64,000 nt of DNA, from contig QANU01035458.1 of NCBI GenBank assembly GCA_003254905.1, forward strand, positions 1 to 64,000, read 5' to 3'. The position numbers and the translations under genes were made by a program. Below, in pieces: positions 58,501 through 64,000 of the stretch (its first letter is position 1; each line of letters begins with the position of its first letter). The notes under the pieces are model-generated. The model did no database searches. It was not told the origin of the DNA and was given only the letters and a program-made list of their open reading frames with translations. This stretch comes from Nissolia schottii (taxonomy: Eukaryota; Streptophyta; Magnoliopsida; Fabales; Fabaceae).

Positions 58501-61500
58501 TTGAACAATTAGAAGCAAAAAATTTGACAAAAACAAATATGAAGAAGAAAATAATACAAACTTTTAAATGATAATGCACAAATTTTTTAACAACTAGAAA
58601 AATTTAAAAATTGCACAAATGAATATAAAAATGAAAATTCTGAGATCCATAACATATTACGAAAAAAAAGGAAAAAAATATTTTATGTGATAAATGAAGA
58701 AAAACGAATTAGAAAAATTATTTTATGTGATAAATGAAGAAAAACGAATTAAAAAAATTGAACAAATAAAAAAAAACTTTTGGGATAAAATTTTGAAAAA
58801 AAATAAGAAAAAAAATGTGATGACAGTAACTTCTTTCTTCTTTTTCTAAACTTTCTCATGGCAGCAAAAGTTAAAGGTATCTCCAAATGAAAAGCAACAA
58901 TTAAAAAAAAAAAAAGAGTAGTATATTGTTTTTTCTCTTAAACTAAAAAAGAACTGCGTTATTTTAATTTCCATTCCAAGATAAATTGTGCAGTTGTGGT
59001 CTCATCTACGAAATTCTTATTTCCCACCTACACTAGAATGGAAAAAATCTGACAGCCCCTCAAAACAATCCGCTCCTTCTCTACCAAATCCTAGCTAGCT
59101 AAGCTAGTTTAGGAATCACTTAATACTTTATGTGTTTCTTAAATTTTTATTTAGTGTTCTATTTCAACTCTAATATAAATAAAGTGTTAAAGTAATGTTT
59201 AACAATTTTTATAGTTGTTTGAGTTATTTCGTCCATGAACTCATTAGACAGAAGAACTAACAAGAGTATTGACAAAAAATGTTGAGAATCAAATAAGACA
59301 CCAAATATTATATCTCAAACTAAATAGAGAGAATAAAGAAGATAAAGAGAGAATGATAAATAAAAAAGCGAAGGTGATAAAATGAAAATTTTATAATTAA
59401 CTCATCCTCTATCATTAAAATGATAAATGTTAAAGGCCAAACTTAATATTTTTCCTGTCGGTTTATTTTGTCTTTGACCTTTACGAGGTAGACCATAGAA
59501 CATCCGTAGTGTCATATTTACGGGCATGCTAGATTATGCAGCACTGCCACATGCGTGTGAACAAGTTTTGTTTGTTCATAAAGGAAAGGAACATAATGCT
59601 GTGTTTTATGTGTTATTTGCTGAACAATTAATTATTCTAGCTGCTGCGTGGGTGCAGGATGGGATGACATGGCTTCTGAATCCACGAGAGCAAGACCTGC
59701 CTTTGATTCTAGCTGACAATGGCTTCGACGTGTGGATTGCTAATACTAGAGGAACTAGATACAGTCGCCGACATACCTCATTGGACCCCTCTACTCCGGT
59801 TCGACCGCTTTTTACATTTTAATTTTATTGGACAAGAATGTGGTTAGTTTTTTGAATAATTAAAATTACGTTATGTGCTTCGAAAACTATAAAATATTCC
59901 AAAATAATTTTTTTTTAAATAAAATATTAAAATTATCTTATTACTCAAATGAACAAATCTTAAAGTTGTTTTCAAAATAAACAATTTTTCTTATAAACGG
60001 AATTAATTCAAATTGACTCCCATTTTACTTTTTTTTTAATAAAAATAAGAGTCGATTCTGGTCGACCGACTCCTAAACGAGTCTATTCGAATCGACTCAT
60101 TTGGGAGAAAAATTCAAAAAATCTCACCGTGTACCACAGTTCAAGAAAAAAAAGTAAGGTTTCATTGTATGATATGCGTGTTTATGCCTGTTTATGAATA
60201 CGTTTTATAGAGGTCTTGTTAATTGTTATGTCATTTTTTGTTTAATTGTTGTTACTAACTTAATTCTTTAGGAGAGAAGTAAGGTTTCGTTGATGATATG
60301 CGTGTTTATGACTTGAAATAATTTTTTTTATTTATTTGGAAGTCGACTAGTCAATTTAAATCGACTTCCACACCTTATTATGTATGTGATTCATTTCATT
60401 AACTTTATTATTTCTTTATGACTAATTCTTTTAGGTATGAATAAGGTCATAAACTTACTAACAACAACTTAAAAAAAAATGACATAACAATAGTCACCAA
60501 TAAAAGTTTTTCATAACCTCTTTAATAACATAACACATGGAACAATACATAACAAGTCATCTATAGCAACCATGACACTATACCACTAGCCACTCACATT
60601 TATATGTAGACACTCACATCTCATGTGACTAGGCTAACAGCACATGCCACGAACGTCTTACCCTATTCGGTTAAACTTCGTCCATCTTGTTTAGAATACG
60701 GGTATACCTCATAGAGGTACTGGTGTCGGCTGCACGATGACATCATCACCAACATTGTCATCACCCGACATTGGATGAGGGACATCCCTAGCAAGATATG
60801 TAAGGCTTGGAGACGGTGCATGATAAGCGACTAGAGGAAGGGAAGGATTAGCGTTCGGCACAAACAATGGACAAGCGTTGGAGGCACCAGAACTTGAGCG
60901 AACATCTTCAAGTTCAACAAGGAGCTCAATGGTGTTGAGCACATTGTTAAACTGGTACTGCATATGAAACATGTGCTTAACGTGATCGTCCTTCTTAATT
61001 TCAAATGTGCGAAACTTTAGGACGTGACCAACGTCAATGGGCATTCTACATAGTACTCTCTTAACAATCCTACACTTCCCAAACTCTTCAATTATAATGG
61101 ATTGGAGTTATGACAAAGTAACAATTGAGTATACAACCACCCAAGATTATTGTGAGAAATAAAAATTAATTCCATCTTCTTCCTTTGTTTTTCCTCACCA
61201 TTATAAAAAACTAACATCTATACTAACTTCTTACTATTTTTTTTATCTAACTCTCAAACTCACACAAAAACCACCTTAGACATCTTTACAAATAAGCATG
61301 CATCTTTATTTATAAATCTGATTTTAGCTTCTGTACAAAAGAGTCGATTTCAATAGACTCTTGTAGGAGTCAATTGAAATTGACTTCCATTAAAAAGAAG
61401 TGGAAGTCGATTTAAATTGACTTCCAAATATATACATACATATATATATATATATATGTATCTATATATAAAGAGTAAATTGACCTTTATAGGAAAAATG

Positions 61501-63596
61501 ATTTATTTTAAAAATAACTTTAACAGGTTCATTTCAGTAATTGAGTAATTTTAATGTTTTATTTTAAGAATTTTTCCTCTAAAATAAGAATTAGAGAATA
61601 ACACACACATATATTTTTGATCTAACTGTCCATACTAGTCACTTATTCTTATATCTTAGAATCAAGCTCAATTATATCTTAGAATCAAGCTCAATGAATT
61701 TAACTCTTTCATTATTTTTTTTTATCCTTTTAAGTAAGATGAAATCCTAGGGGTAAATACATTTATATGGGTTTAAATGAGTTAAAATCCGGATATATGG
61801 GACAATGTAGAAAATTACGAATGTATGGTCGACGGTTCTGAAATAAGTACGTGGTTGGCCGATTTCAGAGGCGAGGAAAAAAAAAGTACCTGAAATAGGG
61901 TGAGCAGTACTCCATGTCAGCCATTTGAAAAATAAATTTTGGGGCTGAAATCGGGTGAACAGTAACCAATTTCAGCCTTTTTTAAAAAAAAAAAGTATTT
62001 TGGGGCTGAAATCGGCAACCCCTGGGCCAATTTCAGCCCTAAAATCTCGTACATCCGTATTTAATTTGTATTGCCCATATTTTGGAAAATAAACTTTTCC
62101 AAACCCATACATAGGTAAAAAAAAACTGAAATCCTATCTAATATTAAATTGGATTAATGAGACTTACACCTCAATAAAATTTTATCCAATATTAAATGAG
62201 TATGATAAGTCAATAAAGTATCGCATACTAAATAAATATAAATAACATTTTTTTTACGATTTTATGGTATTTTAGTAGCATATCATTACTCTTTTTAATA
62301 ATTAAAATTACTTTTTGTACCTAAAACCCAAATTACTTTCAACGTTTATTTTTTCTTTAGGTAAATAGTGTATGACATGCTATTAAAAATCTAAAAGAAG
62401 GCAAAGAGGACAATCACAAAATAATCACAGACGACCTTTCAATCACTTCCCCCAACTCTCATCTATCAACCCCACCCTTCACATAGTGAGACTCAACAAT
62501 GCTAGGCCAACACTACTTTCAAGGTTTAGACAGTGTATTTTGTTATTTAAATTATAAAAATTCTAAGGTGAGACTATACTTTAAAATAAGTAAGAGAATA
62601 GCTACTTTTGATATATTTAGAGAGTTATGATTATGATAAATATACTTTGTTGATCTACAATGTTTATGTAATTAATTCAAGTGATTCAATATTTATTTTT
62701 TTTAAATAAGATCTCAAATTTAAGTTTTGTAAGTAAAATTTTTTGATAAATTTAACTAATTTCAATCAAAATATACCAACAAAACCCAGAATACTCGATT
62801 TCTTAAGCATTTGATCAGGGGTTCAATACCTGACAATGTCTATAGAAAATGAGAGAGCCAAATCCACTTTAGTGATCTCAAAGTCTCGAAGAGAGATTAG
62901 TTGCTATCAGTGACAAACACATTCTAAAAAAAAAATTAAAATATATTTTGTTGATCTTTAAACTCAAACTCAAATGAATTTGTTTTCTAGTTTTGCTTTT
63001 AACTCTAACATATTTAATGTTCCGAATTAACACTTCTTTGTAAATATGACAGACTTATTGGAATTGGTCTTTTGATGAACTGGTTACCTATGATCTACCT
63101 GCTGTGTTCGATTATGTGTCCAGCCAAACAGGGCAAAAGATTAATTACGTGGGCCATTCTCTGGTACTGCATCACTTGCTTTATTTCTTCCTTTTTGTTC
63201 AAGAGTATATAACTTCGGTTGCTTTAAAATCAAGTTTGGCTCACTATTCCTCGATCTGAAACCGGAAGACTGTGTTTGGCAGGGGACTTTGATAGCCTTG
63301 GCTTCCTTCTCCGAAGGGAAACTGGTGCACCAGTTGAATGCAGCAGCGTTGTTGAGCCCAGTTGCCTATTTGAGTCACATGACCACTGCACTTGGAGTTG
63401 TTGCAGCCAAGTCCTTCGTTGGTGAGGTAAATAAAAAATTGAAGTTAATAATGATACTAGATCTATTGTTACTCAGAAACCGTGTGCTTCTTATACACAT
63501 CTAGAGGTGTGGGAATTTTGCTGATTCTGGGAAAAACCTTTTCTTTGCCAAACAGATCACTACCCTGCTTGGTGTAGCAGAATTCAATCCCAGAGG
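55544..63596 (+). CDS. secreted triacylglycerol lipase (acid-lipase / MPL1-like family), 5' part
   Basis: Six exons lie in the window: 55544-55741, 55889-56011, 59658-59798, 63053-63163, 63283-63426 and 63556-63596 (phase 2); the rest is past the right edge. Together they give 252 codons of a family of about 400. Residues 1-24 (MALSALTSLCLLVLFIAIEA) are a signal peptide. Then GYKCQELEVTTKDGYILSLQ and RIPEGR open the alpha/beta-hydrolase lipase region, IIQHGVL is the oxyanion HG strand, and LADNGFDVWIANTRGTRYSR and WNWSFDELVTYDLPAVFDYV follow. GHSLG, joined across exons 4 and 5, holds the nucleophile Ser. The catalytic Asp and His are expected beyond the window. The closest remembered relatives are Arabidopsis lipases LIP1 and MPL1 (the latter aphid-induced). 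Introns 2 and 3 (3.6 and 3.3 kb) are swollen by transposons; the exons are intact. Confidence 0.95.
56350..56632. repeat. Stowaway-like MITE, copy 2, in lipase intron 2
   Basis: The start TCGTCCAATATTACATGTCA and the end AAAAATGACATAAAAATAG form an approximate terminal inverted repeat. The interior TTAATACTTCTTTAATTTAA and AACAATTAATTTTAAAC matches the block at 19540-19797. The family is therefore present at least twice in the window. Confidence 0.6.
58681..58757. repeat. 40-bp tandem duplication in lipase intron 2
   Basis: TTTTATGTGATAAATGAAGA followed by AAAACGAATT occurs at 58681 and again at 58721 with one change near the end. The surrounding 58360-58600 has several loose copies of ACAAACTTTTGAA. 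No coding sense. Confidence 0.85.
59897..61577. mobile_element. Mutator-like element in lipase intron 3
   Basis: A 1.7-kb element has long terminal inverted repeats of about 100 bp: AATAAAATATTAAAATTA and ACTCAAATGAAC on the left against AATAAAACATTAAAATTA and ACTGAAATGAAC on the complement of the right. It is flanked by TATAAAATA (59888-59896) and TCTAAAATA (61578-61586), 8 of 9 identical. Inside the repeats are several GGAAGTCGA/TCGACTTCC motifs. It carries a fragment of a MULE protein (60709-61044). It starts about 100 bp after lipase exon 3 and is spliced out with the intron. Confidence 0.8.
60709..61044 (-). pseudogene. MULE-transposase-type N-terminal protein fragment
   Basis: The 111-codon minus frame begins MPIDVGHVLKFRTFEIKKDD, continues HVKHMFHMQYQFNNVLNTIE and VELEDVRSSSGASNACPL, and ends in a Pro/Asp-rich stretch. 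I recognise it as the N-terminal domain found before the zinc-knuckle transposase in plant MULE proteins, but only from memory of such text. The MULE catalytic domain is absent in the element, so it cannot move by itself. Confidence 0.55.
61750..62126. mobile_element. 377-bp Mutator-type MITE in lipase intron 3
   Basis: It is flanked by perfect 10-bp copies of TGAAATCCTA (61740-61749 and 62127-62136); 9 or 10 bp fits Mutator-type insertion. The ends GGGGTAAATACATTTATATG and, from the other side, TTTTACCTATGTATGGGTTT form an imperfect inverted repeat. The interior repeats GGGGCTGAAATCGG and its complement (CCAATTTCAGCC). It lies 163 bp from the end of the preceding Mutator-like element. Confidence 0.85.
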
Positions 63597-64000
63597 GTAA
63601 GAGCACGACACAAGAAGCTGTCTCCTTGTATTTAGATATCTTTCTATGAGCTAGTTTTCCTATGTGATAACGTAGTAAAAAAAAAAAAAAAAAGCAAAGC
63701 AAAGGTAGTCAATATCTTAAAAATTTAGGTTGAAATTATATGTCACTTTGATCAATTTAAAATAATTTTTGAAACAGTTTAACATCTTTTACTACGTATG
63801 TTGTATTATGGCGATTCTTTGAGAGATGAATATATTTAAAAATTTAATAATAAATGGTCATGAAAAAGTGGGACGGACAGTATTTAAAAACAATAAAATT
63901 GGTCAAATAGACAAATCATTATTTAAACTAGAGAGGATATATAGGTTTTAGGCTTTATTCTATATAATTTAATGATGTTTTCACAATATGTTTGGATGCA
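63597..64000 (+). other. start of lipase intron 6
   Basis: Follows the donor GTAAGAGC at 63597. It is AT-rich, with an A run of about 17 (63677-63693). No further lipase exon was recognised before the window ends. Confidence 0.6.

Noticed and set aside
59526..59657. lipase coding sequence upstream of exon 3
   Set aside because: The frame is open but does not match the family; a good acceptor (GGGTGCAG) directly precedes the conserved DGMTWLLNP.
62780..62910. second SINE in lipase intron 3 (GGGGTTCAATACCTG as B box)
   Set aside because: No A box at the right distance and no target duplication found.

Overview
The window looks like nuclear DNA of a flowering plant, most likely a eudicot. It is AT-rich, its genes have many short exons with GT..AG introns, and it is crowded with nested plant transposons (CACTA, Mutator-like, Ty1/copia, Ty3/gypsy LTRs, a SINE and MITEs). 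I could not fix the family or genus. No operons, CRISPR arrays, rRNA genes or free-standing tRNA genes were seen.

Only three genes are convincing, all in the right-hand 28 kb. (1) 36054-40034, plus: a three-exon, 230-residue protein of the 'uncharacterized At3g27210' type with a possible N-myristoylation signal; a 14-codon uORF precedes it. (2) 46331-50970, minus: an eight-exon gene for the GINS subunit PSF2 (DNA replication), 210 residues, ending in an 18-nt exon. (3) 55544 to beyond the right edge, plus: a secreted acid-lipase-family triacylglycerol lipase. Six exons lie in the window, carrying the GHSLG nucleophile motif; the last exons are outside. These genes look functionally unrelated.

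The left 35 kb is a transposon-rich, gene-poor region. Positions 1-5764 hold the right end of a CACTA element (subterminal ACCGTCGG repeats, terminus at 5764) split by a 3.3-kb solo gypsy LTR in minus orientation with perfect GGTTA target duplications. After a gene-free stretch, a 1-kb Mutator-like element (11942-12950) carries the 3' end of a tonoplast monosaccharide transporter gene on its minus strand, a Pack-MULE arrangement. Next come remnants of Tat-type gypsy elements (13360-14400, perhaps 16600-17850). A deleted Ty1/copia element follows (21721-28408, minus, TSD GAATG), itself invaded by a second 3.5-kb solo LTR of the same gypsy family (23934-27454). Then come a copia solo LTR (29289-29529), a very AT-rich tract, a copia 3' LTR remnant (31626-31956) and a clean tRNA-derived SINE with a 17-bp target duplication (33019-33201).

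Transposons also sit between and inside the genes: an antisense gypsy LTR fragment and a 2-kb element with inverted subterminal repeats behind gene 1, a foldback MITE in its first intron, and two Mutator-like insertions side by side in intron 3 of the lipase. One of those keeps a MULE-protein fragment. Exon borders were placed by hand from reading frame, GT/AG sites and family memory; no alignment could be run.
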